Shown piece after piece: positions 51,708-60,810 of a stretch of DNA of 64,000 nucleotides. A model generated the notes under the pieces. The model had not been told where the DNA came from, searched no databases, and saw nothing but the letters and a program-made list of their open reading frames with translations. This DNA is from Phormidium sp. FACHB-1136 (GTDB taxonomy: Bacteria > Cyanobacteriota > Cyanobacteriia > Phormidesmidales > Phormidesmidaceae), in NCBI RefSeq assembly GCF_014697375.1, contig NZ_JACJRS010000001.1, forward strand, positions 124,001 to 188,000, read 5' to 3'. A program made the translations under genes and the position numbers. The first letter of the stretch is position 1. Each line of letters begins with the position of its first letter.

Positions 51708-51885
51708 TCCATCGCCAATGTGACAAAGTTTACACGGATTATTGGGACGCCTATGTCACGGTCGTTCCCAGCAAACGTCATGAGGCGGTGGGCACAGAGA
51801 GTGGCTTGACCCGTTACATCGAGTGCTTGAACAACCCGTTCTGCGAATCACGACATTTAGCGTGCGAACGTACAGTTTGAGAGAA
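51708..51885 (+). pseudogene. IS1-family transposase remnant
   Basis: The plus strand reads KVYTDYWDAYVTVVPSKRHE then AVGTESGLTRYIECLNN, the C-terminal DDE part of IS1 transposases. After NNPF the frame shifts; the next frame gives LRITTFSVRTYSLR, a decayed version of the family's LRxRxSRLVRKTLSF block. The gene's 5' half is missing. The remnant ends against the 3' end of tRNA-Ala. Confidence 0.75.
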
Positions 51886-51958
51886 TGGAGAATAGGAGAT
51901 TCGAACTCCTGACCTCTGCGGTGCGATCGCAGCGCTCTACCAACTGAGCTAATTCCCC
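51886..51958 (-). tRNA. tRNA-Ala (CGC)
   Basis: A 73-nt cloverleaf. The acceptor GGGGAAT pairs with ATTCTCC and has the G3:U70 pair that marks alanine. The anticodon loop is ATCGCAC with CGC, the T arm has GTTCGAA, and CCA is not encoded. The octamer GCGATCGC, the cyanobacterial HIP1 word, lies in the anticodon arm. Confidence 0.95.
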
Positions 51959-52087
51959 GATGGATTGAACTTATCCTACCAAAACTCCGTGGGTTCAGGC
52001 GGGGGGAGCCGAGGAAATTCCGTTTTCTCCATCAAAACAGTAGTCGGCTAGGGCGGTCTCTGCTACACTAGCCAAAGACTATTCCTT

Positions 52088-52177
52088 GGAAGCGTGGCTG
52101 AGTGGTCGAAAGCGCCTCCCTGCTAAGGAGGTAGGGGAGTAAACCTTCCCTCGTGGGTTCAAATCCCACCGCTTCCG
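52088..52177 (+). tRNA. tRNA-Ser (GCT)
   Basis: A 90-nt class II tRNA with a long variable arm (GGGGAG...CTTCCCTC type). The acceptor GGAAGCG pairs with CGCTTCC, the anticodon loop CTGCTAA carries GCT, and the T loop has GTTCAAAT. It reads serine AGC/AGU codons. Confidence 0.96.
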
Positions 52178-52289
52178 TATATCTAATCAATATTGTGTTG
52201 TTTCCGTATCTGTGGAGCAAGGGGATTAAGCCCCTTGCCTGGACGAGCGGTAGACAAAATTGTCGGTTCTACGCCGTGAATGCCCTGTC

Positions 52290-53456
52290 CTAGATGTGTT
52301 GCTCTAGGAGTTCCACAATGGTGCGGTGCTCGGCGGGCAGATCGGCGGGGACATCTTGGCGGGTGTCAGTGATCAGCCAGTCGAGGGCAGCGGCTTTCAT
52401 GTCGATGGAGGCTCCGGTTTTATCAACGCAGTAGCGGCCAAACACTAGCTTATCCACCAGACGCACACCGGGGCCAATGCGGGAGTATTCAAAAATCACG
52501 CTCTTGTCTACGATGGATCCGCTGCAAATTTCGCAGTTGTTGCCGATGGCGCTGGGGCCAATGATGGTGGCTCCGTCTTCAATGTGGGTCATGCCACCGA
52601 TGTAGACGGGGCCTTCGACGTGGATGTTGTCCCAGTTAGCCTTCACGTTTAGGCCCACATAGACGCCGGGGCGAATTTCTTGCCCTGGGATATCCACCAG
52701 GTTGACTACCCCGGTGAGCACGTCCTGGATGGCGCGCCAGTAGTCGGGCACTTTTCCAATGTCTACCCATTCAAATTCCATGGGAATGCCGTAGAAGGGG
52801 GCGTTGTTGGCCACTAGGCGGGGCATGAGATCGCCGCCAATGTCGAAGGGTACGCCGGAGGGGATATAGTCGAACACCGCTGGCTCGAAGATGTAGATCC
52901 CGGTGTTAATTTCGGTGCTGAGGGCTTCTTCCACGGAGGGTTTTTCCTGGAAGGATTTGATCCGTCCGGTTTCGTCGGTGACCACCACCCCGTAGCTGGG
53001 TACCTGCTTGAGGGGCACGGTTTTGGTGATGATGGTGGCGATGGATCCTTTCTCCCGGTGGCGGCGCACCGCTTCGGTGAGGTCGAGGTCAATCAGGGCA
53101 TCGCCGCAGAGCACCACGAAGGTGCCGTCAAAGAAGGGGGAGAAGTCTTGAATTTTGCGCATTCCGCCCGCCGAACCAATGGCATCGCCCACCAGTTGGC
53201 CATCGTCTTCGATGCGTCCCTCAAAGGAATAGGCGATTTCTACCCCAAACCGTTGGCCATCCCGGAAGTAGCCTTCAATTTCGTTGGCCAGGTGGCTGAC
53301 GTTGACCATCACCTGGTTAAACCCATGCTGCCGTAAGAGTTCTAGCAAAAACTCCATCACTGGCTTTTGCATAATTGGAATCATCGGCTTGGGAATGGTG
53401 TAGGTGATAGGACGCACCCGAGTCCCTTTCCCAGCCGCCAGAATCATCGCTTTCAT
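52290..53456 (-). CDS. NDP-sugar pyrophosphorylase (nucleotidyltransferase with left-handed beta-helix)
   Basis: A 388-residue enzyme. The N-terminal nucleotidyltransferase domain has LAAGKGTRVRPITYTIPKPM, VVLCGDALIDLDL and EWVDIGKVPDYW. The C-terminal hexapeptide-repeat beta-helix starts near VYVGLNVKAN. It resembles glucose-1-phosphate thymidylyl- or mannose-1-phosphate guanylyltransferases of cyanobacteria. The exact sugar and nucleotide cannot be set. Confidence 0.85.
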   Translation of the reverse strand: MKAMILAAGKGTRVRPITYTIPKPMIPIMQKPVMEFLLELLRQHGFNQVMVNVSHLANEIEGYFRDGQRFGVEIAYSFEGRIEDDGQLVGDAIGSAGGMRKIQDFSPFFDGTFVVLCGDALIDLDLTEAVRRHREKGSIATIITKTVPLKQVPSYGVVVTDETGRIKSFQEKPSVEEALSTEINTGIYIFEPAVFDYIPSGVPFDIGGDLMPRLVANNAPFYGIPMEFEWVDIGKVPDYWRAIQDVLTGVVNLVDIPGQEIRPGVYVGLNVKANWDNIHVEGPVYIGGMTHIEDGATIIGPSAIGNNCEICSGSIVDKSVIFEYSRIGPGVRLVDKLVFGRYCVDKTGASIDMKAAALDWLITDTRQDVPADLPAEHRTIVELLEQHI

Positions 53457-53764
53457 AAAAATTACAGTCCTTAAACTTTACGGCGAAACTTTACGGCAAA
53501 ACGATTGACAGGAACGGAGCCCTTAGGACGATACCTTCTGAAGTCATTTAGTCTAGAGGGCAGCTATGGCATGAGTAAATCCGCAACTGCCCCCCTAAAC
53601 TGTCAGAAAAATTACCTAAAGCGTCCACCTATGCTATCAACACAGAAAAATAGCTTTCCGAATAACCTGGCAAACTTCAGAAAGTTCTCATAAAGGGATA
53701 AAGCGCATACGTCCCCGGCGGCCTAACGGTGGGCCATGGAGTGCCACAACTATCCTCTTTGGGA

Positions 53765-54637
53765 CTAATCGGGCAGGATAAAGGGTTCGAGTCCCGCTTC
53801 CTCGACGCTGAGGGGAGATCGGTTGAGGTTGCGTACCCGCAGGTCGCGGTAGAACACCTGTTGGGAAAGCTCTACCTTGGACTGGGCCGAGAGAAACAGC
53901 AGGCCCCAAAACACTCCCACCCGTTCGTGGGTATCGGCTTCGGCGGCGGTGGCAAAGTGATGGGCGGTTTTCAACTCCTCTGGCTGAAAGTCGGGCCAAG
54001 CTTGGATCAACTGCTCAAAATCTAGCCAGCAGGGATGGTCGTCCTCTAGGGTATCCCAGTAGGCATCGAGGAACTGCTCTAGGGCGGCGGCGATTTCCGA
54101 GAGGTTTTCCTGGTGGGCCAGTTGGGCAATGGCGCGTACGGCTTGGCGTTTGGCCTGGGGTTTGGCGCGGCGCATCCGGCTGCGGGGCTGGTGTTCGGCC
54201 ATCACCTCGGCCATGGCTTCGAGTTGTTGGATAAGCTCGGTTAGCGTGACTCGCCGCCGTTTGGGGGGTACCGCCACCGCCCGCCGATGGAGATGGCGCT
54301 CTAGGTTGCGGGGCAGGGGCACGGTTGCCAGATCTTCCTCCGGCCAGAATCCGTCCTCCTCAAGGGCCTCGTCCTCCTCGACCTCGCTGCGCACCATGGA
54401 ATCGGCCTTCAGCAACACTAGCATGGAGGCATAGAGAAAGGCTTGGCCCGACTCGGAGAGGTTGGCTTCGTAGGGGGTGCGGCCTTGCTGGGCGAGGGAT
54501 TCGGCCTGGTCGTGCAGACTGGTGAGAAACCGATCCATCACGTCGATCACCTTCACATCCCAGGGGTCGATTTCGCCCCGTTCGGCCAGGTCAATGAGGA
54601 AGGCGATGGCGGTTTGGGCAAGGGAGGAGGAGGCCAT
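53765..54637 (-). CDS. scpA: Segregation and condensation protein A
   Basis: A 290-residue kleisin. The N-terminus has IAFLIDLAERGEIDPWDVKV and IDVMDRFL, the ScpA hallmark. A long charged middle follows, then the C-terminal winged-helix part (VFWGLLFLSAQSKVELSQQ). ScpA bridges SMC heads with ScpB. scpB is not adjacent. Confidence 0.88.
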   Translation of the reverse strand: MASSSLAQTAIAFLIDLAERGEIDPWDVKVIDVMDRFLTSLHDQAESLAQQGRTPYEANLSESGQAFLYASMLVLLKADSMVRSEVEEDEALEEDGFWPEEDLATVPLPRNLERHLHRRAVAVPPKRRRVTLTELIQQLEAMAEVMAEHQPRSRMRRAKPQAKRQAVRAIAQLAHQENLSEIAAALEQFLDAYWDTLEDDHPCWLDFEQLIQAWPDFQPEELKTAHHFATAAEADTHERVGVFWGLLFLSAQSKVELSQQVFYRDLRVRNLNRSPLSVEEAGLEPFILPD

Positions 54638-54747
54638 AGAGTCAAGTATTTTGCATGGGGCGGCACTAGAAAAGTCCAGGAATCGTAACTCAGACTTCAG
54701 GATCTAACCACAGACGCTCCAGCGATCCCCAAGTCTCTGGGTCTATC

Positions 54748-55092
54748 CTAGCTTTGTCCCTCGGCCTTGGGGGCAGAGGCCGGTAGCAAAAGGCTCTGTT
54801 CCTCCAGTTCCACCCGGTAGCGCTCCACGTCTTGTTCGAGTTCTTGGATGCGCAGTTCCCGCTGTTTGGCCTGTTGCCCCACGGAAAAATAGCTCTGCAC
54901 CTGTGCCCAGACGCTAAACACCCAGGCCAGCACCGCCCCAATGCCCATGGCCATCATCAACTCCACACAGAGGGGGGCTTCCACATCTAGCCCCTTGGCA
55001 ATGTGGATGAGCACGGGTTCGGTGTTTTCGATGCCAAACAAAACCAGGGCCAGAGCAATGACAAAAATGACAACGAAATTAATTTGTTTCAT
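54748..55092 (-). CDS. LapA-domain (DUF1049) membrane protein
   Basis: A 114-residue protein with two helices (about 5-22 and 42-65) around a short loop containing NTEPVLIHIAKG. A coiled-coil-like tail follows (RELRIQELEQDVERYRVELE). This is the LapA/DUF1049 pattern; in other bacteria such proteins are linked to LPS assembly. It is transcribed after the DUF3153 gene. Confidence 0.78.
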   Translation of the reverse strand: MKQINFVVIFVIALALVLFGIENTEPVLIHIAKGLDVEAPLCVELMMAMGIGAVLAWVFSVWAQVQSYFSVGQQAKQRELRIQELEQDVERYRVELEEQSLLLPASAPKAEGQS

Positions 55093-55135
55093 AGCCTTGC
55101 GTTGTAAGGGTTCACTGTGTCTAGGTCTATCTTAC

Positions 55136-55933
55136 TCATCGGGGTGGCCCCAGCCAGCGATAGCGCATCCCATAGCCCATCAGCACGACGACCGTCAGGA
55201 TCACGCCCCCCAGTCCAATCCAGTTGGGTAGCCAAAAGCGTACATCGATATGGCTCTTGTCCCCTAGGGGTAGGATCCACTGGGATCCACTGGGGTCGGT
55301 TTGGGTAGGGGCAAGGCTGTCCGTTTCGACCGCGCTGATGCCCCAAGGCACCTGCACCCTAAAGGCCACGGGATCGGGTAGGAGAACGTCGCCGCCGAGG
55401 GTCGCATCCGAGGGGAATTCCACCCCACGCAAATCCAGGTCGTACCGCAACCACACCTGGCTGAATAGCCCCCAGTTGCGCTCTTGGGTTTCGAGATGAA
55501 AGGGCACCGTTCCTAGGGCGGGCAGGGTAACCGCCGTGGCGACAGGGGCTTCCTTGATCGCCCCAGGGAGTGAACCAACGTTTTCCCCAGGCGACGGATC
55601 TGCCAAAACCTGGTTAAAGCGTGCCGTCAAATCCGCCGGGGTGCTGAAGGGCACCGTGATCTCGATGGTGGTTGGGGTTTGGCGCAGGTGACCCCCCAGT
55701 TGCCGTACCGGGGTGCGAATCTGCTGAAGCCAAGGACGAAGGGCATCGCTGGCAAAGGCCAGGTTGCGCTCGCCGAGGGCGATGGTCTGGATCCACTGGC
55801 CGTGGTGGTGGTGGTCAAACCGGAGGGTGAGGTCGGCCTGAAAGCAGCCATTCAGCAAAAGCGCTAGGCCCATCACCAGCCCAAGCCCCAGGTTGCGGAT
55901 GCCCCTCGCCCCCCTCACCATTCTGCCTGACAT
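55136..55933 (-). CDS. DUF3153-type lipoprotein
   Basis: A 265-residue protein with a lipoprotein signal (LLLNGCFQA, lipidated Cys near 30). A beta-rich domain follows, including ADLTLRFDHHHHGQWIQ with four consecutive histidines. A C-terminal membrane helix near 238-257 precedes a short basic tail. It matches the cyanobacterial DUF3153 type; function is unknown. It lies three bases downstream of the M23 gene, so co-transcription is likely. Confidence 0.75.
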   Translation of the reverse strand: MSGRMVRGARGIRNLGLGLVMGLALLLNGCFQADLTLRFDHHHHGQWIQTIALGERNLAFASDALRPWLQQIRTPVRQLGGHLRQTPTTIEITVPFSTPADLTARFNQVLADPSPGENVGSLPGAIKEAPVATAVTLPALGTVPFHLETQERNWGLFSQVWLRYDLDLRGVEFPSDATLGGDVLLPDPVAFRVQVPWGISAVETDSLAPTQTDPSGSQWILPLGDKSHIDVRFWLPNWIGLGGVILTVVVLMGYGMRYRWLGPPR

Positions 55934-55936
55934 CGC

Positions 55937-56575
55937 CTATCGAGTCGCTTGCTGACTGAGGTACATGGCCTGGAGCACCAAGGCTGGATCGACCCAGTTG
56001 CCTTGGTATTTCATGCCCCAGTGCAGGTGGGGGCCAGTGGTACGGCCCGTCATCCCCACCCGGCCAATGCGGGCTCCAGCGGGAACAGTTTGCCCTGGGC
56101 GCAGTTGAATGCCGCCCTCGCGATCAATCAACATCTGGCTTTGGCCGCTGCCCTCCACTCGGCCATGCATGTGGCAATAGATATGAGTCCATTCCCCAGA
56201 TTGGATGGCAATGGAGGTACCGCAGGCTCCATCGTCCTCGACCCAGAGCACTTCCCCGGCCCACCAGTTGCGGATGTAGCTGCCGTTGGGGGCCGCTAGG
56301 TCTAGGCCGTAGTGGAAGCGCTGGGAACCGCTGTAGGGATCGCGCCGATAACCAAAGGGAGAGGTGTAGGTCTGGAAATTTTCTACCGGAAAAGACGCCT
56401 GGGTCCACAGCATGGCGGAACTGCCCAGGGCCACCTGTTGGGCCTGTACCGTCTGACGAGGGGGGAGGGTCACCGTGGCTGTGGCTAGGGCAGTACCCAG
56501 CAGGGCCAGCAGCAAACGGGAGGGCAAGTGCCGAATGGGGGAAGACTGAATCGGGAAGGGCCACTTCATACGCAT
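55937..56575 (-). CDS. M23-family metallopeptidase (LytM domain)
   Basis: A 212-residue exported protein. It has a signal peptide (about 15-45, ending VQAQQ) and a LytM domain with FHYGLDLAAP (HxxxD), HIYCHMHG and PHLHWGMKY, the complete zinc and catalytic set. It would cut peptide cross-links in peptidoglycan or activate amidases. It heads a three-gene minus-strand group. Confidence 0.9.
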   Translation of the reverse strand: MRMKWPFPIQSSPIRHLPSRLLLALLGTALATATVTLPPRQTVQAQQVALGSSAMLWTQASFPVENFQTYTSPFGYRRDPYSGSQRFHYGLDLAAPNGSYIRNWWAGEVLWVEDDGACGTSIAIQSGEWTHIYCHMHGRVEGSGQSQMLIDREGGIQLRPGQTVPAGARIGRVGMTGRTTGPHLHWGMKYQGNWVDPALVLQAMYLSQQATR

Positions 56576-56796
56576 ACAACTGAGTGGGAGCAGCGAACAT
56601 CCCCCGAATGGGTGGATATCGCCCTAAGCTTATCCCAGATTTCCGTAGGCGAATACTCTTTTTGCTGAAGAATAATCGCCCCCCTAGCCCTGGCACGGGG
56701 CCGATCTATCGCCGCCCTTGATGAATTCAACGGTTGCAGCCGCAGGGATATCTTTACAATAGGAGAACCGTTTACCCCTCACCGAAGGACTCTGTT

Positions 56797-57036
56797 ATGC
56801 AAACCCTCGCCCTAACCTCCGTCAATGTTGAACAGGTGCTGGATGAGCTGCGGCCCTACTTGCTGGCCGATGGCGGCAACGTGGAACTGGTGGAAATCGA
56901 TGGCCCGATTGTAAAACTGCGCCTGCAAGGAGCCTGTGGATCGTGCCCTAGCTCTGCCATGACTCTCCGCATGGGAATCGAGCGTCGTCTGCGGGAATTT
57001 ATTCCCGAAATCGCCGAAATCGAGCAGGTATTCTAG
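56797..57036 (+). CDS. nfu: Nfu-type iron-sulfur scaffold protein
   Basis: A 79-residue NifU C-terminal domain from the ATG at 56797, which has GAAGGAC upstream. It contains [20 protein letters not shown] and the cluster motif GACGSCPSS (CxxC). Free-standing Nfu is the main Fe-S scaffold in cyanobacteria, supplying photosystem I among others. The longer frame from 56734 is rejected. Confidence 0.94.
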   Translation: MQTLALTSVNVEQVLDELRPYLLADGGNVELVEIDGPIVKLRLQGACGSCPSSAMTLRMGIERRLREFIPEIAEIEQVF

Positions 57037-57101
57037 GGATCGCTCAAGTTTAGATTTCCCGATTTTGACGATCCAATTTCGATTGTCCGCCCCCCCATCC
57101 C

Positions 57102-58418
57102 ATGCCCCATCCCATGCCCCCATCCCAGTCTGCCCAAGTGATTGTCGTCGGGGCCGGAGCAGCGGGGGTGTTTGGGGCGATTGCCTGCGCCGAAGCGGCC
57201 CCCTCGGCCACCGTTCACCTATTTGAGGCGGGGCGGGAACCCCTGGCCAAGGTACGAATTTCTGGCGGCGGGCGCTGCAATGTCACCCACGCCTGTTTCG
57301 ATCCGGCGGTGCTGGTCAACCACTATCCCCGAGGGAGCCGTGCCCTGCGTGGCCCCTTCAGTCAGTTTCAGCCCAGGGACACCATCGCCTGGTTTCAGCG
57401 GCTGGGCATTGCCCTGAAAACCGAGGCCGATGGCCGCATGTTCCCCACCACGGACGATTCCGCCACCATCGTCGAGGGGCTACTGGGGGAGGTGCGGCGG
57501 CTGGGCATTGTGCTCCATCGAGGGATAGCCGTGACGGGTATCCCCCAGGCTGAAGACGGCTTTACCGTAGCGGTGAAGGGCGGAACCTCCTGGCGGTGTG
57601 ATCGCCTGCTGTTGGCCACGGGCAGCAGCAACCTGGGCTATCGACTGGCCCAGTCCCTCGGCCATACCCTGGTGCCCCCGGTACCGTCGCTGTTTACCTT
57701 CACCGTCAGGGATCCCGAACTGCACGCCTTAGCAGGGGTATCGGTGGAAGATGTAGCCCTGATCTTACCCTTGGACGACGGCAAGCCCCTGAAGCAGCGC
57801 GGCCCCCTGCTGCTCACCCACTGGGGACTGAGTGGCCCCGCCATCCTCAAACTGTCGGCCTTTGGGGCGGTGGGTCTGCATCGCCAGCGCTATCGGGCCA
57901 ATCTCGGTGTTAACTGGTTGCCCGATTTCAGCCAAGACCAAGTGCGGCAAACCCTGCTGAATTTGAAACAGACCCAAGGGAAGCGGCTGGTGATTAGCTT
58001 TTCACCTTTTCCAGCCCTATCCCGGCGGCTGTGGCTCTATCTGCTTCAGCAGCGAGTGGGGCTAGACCGCGACCTCACCTGGGCCAACCTCAGCAAAGGG
58101 CAGTTGCAAGCCTTGGTCACGGAACTCACCCAGGGTCGTTACGCCATCGATGGTCAGGGGGTGTTTAAGGACGAGTTTGTCACCTGTGGTGGGGTGGCGC
58201 TGAAGGAGGTGGACTTCAAAACCATGGAAAGTCGCCGCTGTCCAGGACTTCACTTTGCCGGGGAAATTCTCGATATCGACGGCATTACGGGCGGGTTTAA
58301 TTTCCAAAACGCCTGGACGACGGGATGGTTGGCGGGGCGAGCTATGGCCGCGTTAGGGAACAAAACTTCCGCACCCGGTCAAACTCTGGATCCTGCCAAG
58401 AGTAGGCGAAATGGCTAA
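57102..58418 (+). CDS. HI0933/YhiN-family flavoprotein
   Basis: A 438-residue FAD/NAD(P)-binding protein. The Rossmann motif is VIVVGAGAAGVFGAIACAE, then KVRISGGGRCNVTH, and GEILDIDGITGGFNFQNAWTTG near the C-terminus. These are hallmarks of the YhiN/BaiN-like group; the physiological reaction is not settled. Its last 77 bases overlap the 3' end of the convergent GHL10 gene. Confidence 0.9.
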   Translation: MPHPMPPSQSAQVIVVGAGAAGVFGAIACAEAAPSATVHLFEAGREPLAKVRISGGGRCNVTHACFDPAVLVNHYPRGSRALRGPFSQFQPRDTIAWFQRLGIALKTEADGRMFPTTDDSATIVEGLLGEVRRLGIVLHRGIAVTGIPQAEDGFTVAVKGGTSWRCDRLLLATGSSNLGYRLAQSLGHTLVPPVPSLFTFTVRDPELHALAGVSVEDVALILPLDDGKPLKQRGPLLLTHWGLSGPAILKLSAFGAVGLHRQRYRANLGVNWLPDFSQDQVRQTLLNLKQTQGKRLVISFSPFPALSRRLWLYLLQQRVGLDRDLTWANLSKGQLQALVTELTQGRYAIDGQGVFKDEFVTCGGVALKEVDFKTMESRRCPGLHFAGEILDIDGITGGFNFQNAWTTGWLAGRAMAALGNKTSAPGQTLDPAKSRRNG

Positions 58419-59970
58419 CGGCGTTGATTTCTGGCAAGGCCCGTCGCATGGCCTCCATTTGGGTTTCTAAGGCGGGGCGGTTGTGGGTGGGCTGGCCCCA
58501 GGTTCCGGCGATAGCGGGCATAATCAGCGGTCGTGAATTGGCTGGAGCCATGGAAATCACCCGCCGAATGCCGTCTAAAATGCAGCCCGTGTGGCCACAG
58601 ACCGCATAGGCCATGGGATGCCAAGCCATGGTGGTAGGAAAGCGTTCCCAGTATTGCAGGCGGGAATCGTAGCCCCCGGTGCCAACGGTTTGGTTACCAT
58701 CGGGGAAAAAGACCGCCCCGGAGGGCACCCCACCGCGACGGGATTGCTCCTCCGCCATTTTCACAAAGTCCACCACCCCCTGCACCGCATGGGCCACCGC
58801 CAGTTGCCACAGTTCCCGCTGAAATTGGGGCCGCAGGGCGTCTGCAGAAGACTGCGGTTGATTGGGTTGACGGGGAGTGGGCGGGCGGGTTTGCCAGAGG
58901 GGTTCGGCCTCATGGGGGTAGAGGGTCCGCACATCCTCAATGTCGCGATTTTCGAGCCCCCCTCGGCTGATGTAGCGCCGCATCAGTTCCCGCCCCTGTT
59001 GGTTGCTCGCCCGTTGCAAGAAGGCTTCCCGCGAGGCTGGGCCGTAGATCCACAGGTCATCTACGCTGTCTACAACCGAGTTGGCCCCCACTCCCCTGGG
59101 ATAGCGCACATAGTCGAACAGAACGCTATCGGGTCGCCGTCGCAAAATGGCCGTCAGCATCCGGGCATAGTCGGCCTGGGCTTGGGGATGGTAGGGATCG
59201 ATAAAGACTTCATCGGGGTTGCTCGATTCCCCGGCCTTGGCAAAGGCTTGGGTGGTTTGCCCCCGTCCGTTAAGGGCCAGCACCTGTTGCCGATCCTGCC
59301 GCAGGGCATAGTGGTAGCCAAAATTCAGGGTAAAGACCCAGGCATCCACCCGTAGCCCCCGATAGCGCCCTTTCTCGATGGCCTCTGCTAGCAAATCCCG
59401 CCGCTCGTAGCCGGGAGACTGCACCACTGACGGCCAAACCGTGGGGTTGTCGGCCTGGGGCAAGAGCACCTGCCCACCGTAGAAGGCTTCCACATAGACT
59501 TCGTTGTAGCCCAGGTTAACGATGCGATCCATGACCGCCTCCAGCACTCCGGGCTGAAGGTCGCAGGGGTAGAGCCGTAGCCAGACCGCCTGCCGCTGGG
59601 GCCACTGCTGGCTTCGACAACGGCGCAGGTTCTCGGCCTGTTGGCGCACCATAGCCTGATACTGCGGCTGGGCCGTGGCGTTGCCGCTAAAGGCCGCCCG
59701 TCGCAATTCTTCCTTGGCCTCCGCCTCCGCCTGGGTGACTTGGCAGTAGGCATTTAGCGCCTGGGCTGGACGGGGCAGCCCCAACCCCGCCAACCCTGTG
59801 GCCAGAAGCAGACCCTGGATCGCCAGCCTGTACATCCGCTGCCCACCCCAGAACCGGGATATCCAGCCCCGATCTTGCCCCCTTGACACGAACCCTAAAC
59901 CCTTGGCGACCAACGGTTGCTTGACCATGCTTACCCGATTAATCCGTAACGTTGGCTGAAACAGATGCAT
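58342..59970 (-). CDS. GHL10-type (family 10-like) glycosyl hydrolase, secreted
   Basis: A 542-residue protein; an internal ATG at the QRMYRLAIQG segment (about residue 46) may be the true start, giving a signal peptide ending PAQA. The barrel contains VYVEAFYGGQVLL, VDAWVFTLNFGYHY, VFIDPYHPQAQADY and LFDYVRYPRG, as in glycoside-hydrolase-like family 10/DUF4015 proteins. Substrate is unknown; a cell-surface or cell-wall glycan is likely. It converges on the YhiN-like gene with a 77-bp overlap. Confidence 0.85.
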   Translation of the reverse strand: MHLFQPTLRINRVSMVKQPLVAKGLGFVSRGQDRGWISRFWGGQRMYRLAIQGLLLATGLAGLGLPRPAQALNAYCQVTQAEAEAKEELRRAAFSGNATAQPQYQAMVRQQAENLRRCRSQQWPQRQAVWLRLYPCDLQPGVLEAVMDRIVNLGYNEVYVEAFYGGQVLLPQADNPTVWPSVVQSPGYERRDLLAEAIEKGRYRGLRVDAWVFTLNFGYHYALRQDRQQVLALNGRGQTTQAFAKAGESSNPDEVFIDPYHPQAQADYARMLTAILRRRPDSVLFDYVRYPRGVGANSVVDSVDDLWIYGPASREAFLQRASNQQGRELMRRYISRGGLENRDIEDVRTLYPHEAEPLWQTRPPTPRQPNQPQSSADALRPQFQRELWQLAVAHAVQGVVDFVKMAEEQSRRGGVPSGAVFFPDGNQTVGTGGYDSRLQYWERFPTTMAWHPMAYAVCGHTGCILDGIRRVISMAPANSRPLIMPAIAGTWGQPTHNRPALETQMEAMRRALPEINAVSHFAYSWQDPEFDRVRKFCSLTRP

Positions 59971-60018
59971 GTTCGGTGGAATACTTCGTGGACTGTTCTG
60001 TTCCCATGGGGCGCTATG

Positions 60019-60429
60019 TTACTGGAATTCATCGGGGTTGGCATCCTCCCGGTCAAGGGAACTGGGGCCAGCGCCCTCCCTTTCAACACAGGGGATCGCC
60101 TCTGTCTCTGTAGACGCATCCAGGCCGGGATAGTTCGCCAGCAGGGATCGCAGTTTCATGCGCTGAATGTAGGGCCAGCCACCATGCACCTCAATGTCAC
60201 GCAGCAGGGTGTAGAGGGTGTGGCGATTATTGGGCAGGGCATCCCGAAACTGAGTTTCACAGATCTCACGGTGGCGCTGTTCCAAAAGGCGAAGTAAGGC
60301 CAACAGGGCCACACTATCTCCATCACGCACCTGGGCCGCCCGATCAATCGCCGTGGCAATCGCTTGCAAATCCTGGGGCACAATCTCCACCGCCCCTGTC
60401 AATGACTCAATGGAAACGGGTTCAGTCAT
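60019..60429 (-). CDS. Conserved cyanobacterial hypothetical protein
   Basis: A 136-residue soluble protein with a helical body (DLQAIATAIDRAAQVRDGDS, LLALLRLLEQRHREI) and then HTLYTLLRDIEVHGGWPYIQ. The C-terminal 25 residues are acidic and disordered-looking. No catalytic motif is present. I do not recognise its function. Confidence 0.6.
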   Translation of the reverse strand: MTEPVSIESLTGAVEIVPQDLQAIATAIDRAAQVRDGDSVALLALLRLLEQRHREICETQFRDALPNNRHTLYTLLRDIEVHGGWPYIQRMKLRSLLANYPGLDASTETEAIPCVEREGAGPSSLDREDANPDEFQ

Positions 60430-60810
60430 AGGGTCAAGCCTAGGGTTCGTTAAATAGCTTAATGCTTGGCATTCTGTTCCACCGCAGCGTTACGGATCTT
60501 TACACGATGTTAAGAAATAGCCCCCCCGGCAACCACCGCCCCAGGGGGCTTCCAGTCACCTAGGAACAGCGTTGACCAATGATAGGAGAATTCTGAGAAA
60601 GAAGCCTGAAGCCATGTAGAATGCTTACTTGAGGTTCTACGACTGGGGATTGTACAGCACTTAACAGGACGATGGTCGCTCCCGAAGCGTCTGTTCCTTG
60701 GTTTGCAGGCAGCCTGCCTATGGTGCGGGGTCAGCCCTCTAGCTGTTCAACAATCTCTAAGGCAGTAAGTGGCTCCTACGTTTTTATTAAATGCTGATTT
60801 GAGGTAGACA
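60430..60810. promoter_or_regulatory. psbO upstream region
   Basis: A 381-base gap. An AGCCCCC/GGGGGCT hairpin lies at 60519-60550. AT-rich sequence near 60615-60660 and 60780-60800 suits the psbO promoter and leader. No ORF or RNA gene was recognised. Confidence 0.35.

Noticed and set aside
60519-60550. C/G-rich hairpin upstream of psbO as a terminator
   Set aside because: It lies upstream of both flanking genes' starts, so no transcript is known to end there.
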